Shown here piece by piece: positions 63,846 through 64,000 of a stretch of DNA of 64,000 nucleotides. The stretch is from positions 774,788 to 838,787 of the forward strand of contig NZ_JACHXL010000001.1 of NCBI RefSeq assembly GCF_014192115.1, read 5' to 3'. This DNA is from Psychrobacter luti. Lineage in GTDB: Bacteria; Pseudomonadota; Gammaproteobacteria; Pseudomonadales; Moraxellaceae. The notes below the pieces were generated by a model. The model was not told where the DNA came from and searched no databases. It saw nothing but the letters and a program-made list of their open reading frames with translations. Position numbers and translations under genes: made by a program. Position 1 is the stretch's first letter. The number at the start of each line of letters is the position of its first letter.

Positions 63846-64000
63846 ATCTCGCTGCTACCTTATCTTTTTTATTTTGATATATTTTTTAACCATCTTTCTT
63901 TATCTTGGCAATTCTGCAACCTACTTACTTAAACACCACAGCAGCATATTGTAGACGCTTTATTGGCTATAATAGTTGCCTAAACTTTGCCCGTATTTAC
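63846..64000. other. Upstream region of ldcA to window end
   Basis: 155 bp without a gene. It holds the likely promoter of the LD-carboxypeptidase gene and part of a neighbouring intergenic region. Confidence 0.45.

Overview
The window looks like a chromosome segment of a Moraxellaceae bacterium, most likely Psychrobacter. This rests on gene content and protein style (BetT-BetA-BetB block, HglS/AmaA/AmaB lysine catabolism, SotB, short AT-rich intergenic regions) and was not confirmed by any search. No rRNA or tRNA gene was found.

Region A (1-26678) is a defence island. At the left edge, running out of the window on the minus strand, are a RAMP (Cas7-like) gene and a Cas10-like gene with an intact GGDD palm motif, so this is a type III CRISPR system. 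To the right lie four CRISPR arrays (2579-2822, 6929-7655, 9878-10120, 21531-22187). They share a 36-bp repeat that ends in ATTAAGAC, a typical type III crRNA tag. They also share a leader of about 260 bp (shorter and diverged at array 1) and have degenerate last repeats on the right, so all are read left to right. The adaptation module is cas2-cas1-cas2 (4828-6623), with two unlike Cas2 proteins. A CARF-HEPN protein of the Csx1 type follows array 2 and is the likely effector for cyclic oligoadenylate made by Cas10. An LRAT-fold protein, an AlkB-like dioxygenase, an SSB and a large tyrosine recombinase are also in the island.

Three paralogous SAM-methyltransferase-like proteins of unknown function sit just downstream of arrays 1, 3 and 4. 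Each follows a terminator hairpin and a shared CAAGCTTG-containing upstream site. This array-terminator-methyltransferase cassette is the strongest candidate for something undescribed here. Between arrays 3 and 4 lies a dptF-dptG-dptH block, the phosphorothioation-dependent restriction module, without any dnd modification genes in view. A broken cas1 tail followed by a third cas2 (catalytic Asp changed to Asn) and array 4 shows that part of the adaptation locus was duplicated and is decaying. The recombinase gene begins 11 bp past the end of rluF, which looks like the right boundary of the island.

Region B (26690-35210) holds rluF, diaminopimelate dehydrogenase, a DarT1-associated NADAR-type protein, two paralogous unknown proteins with matching upstream sequence, a GST, an alpha/beta hydrolase and an unknown protein.

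Region C (35175-41755) is a choline-to-glycine-betaine osmoprotection locus: BCCT transporter, choline dehydrogenase, betaine aldehyde dehydrogenase and a TetR regulator. Region D (42476-54313) holds an amine oxidase-cupin pair with a LysR regulator, then lysine catabolism through pipecolate and 2-aminoadipate: pipecolate oxidase, NhaC-type antiporter, aminoadipate semialdehyde dehydrogenase, 2-oxoadipate dioxygenase/decarboxylase, class III aminotransferase and a LysR regulator. Region E (54730-63845) has SotB, ArfB, an acyl-CoA dehydrogenase-MDR-SDR-SDR operon with a divergent GlxA-type regulator, and a Tat-exported LD-carboxypeptidase.
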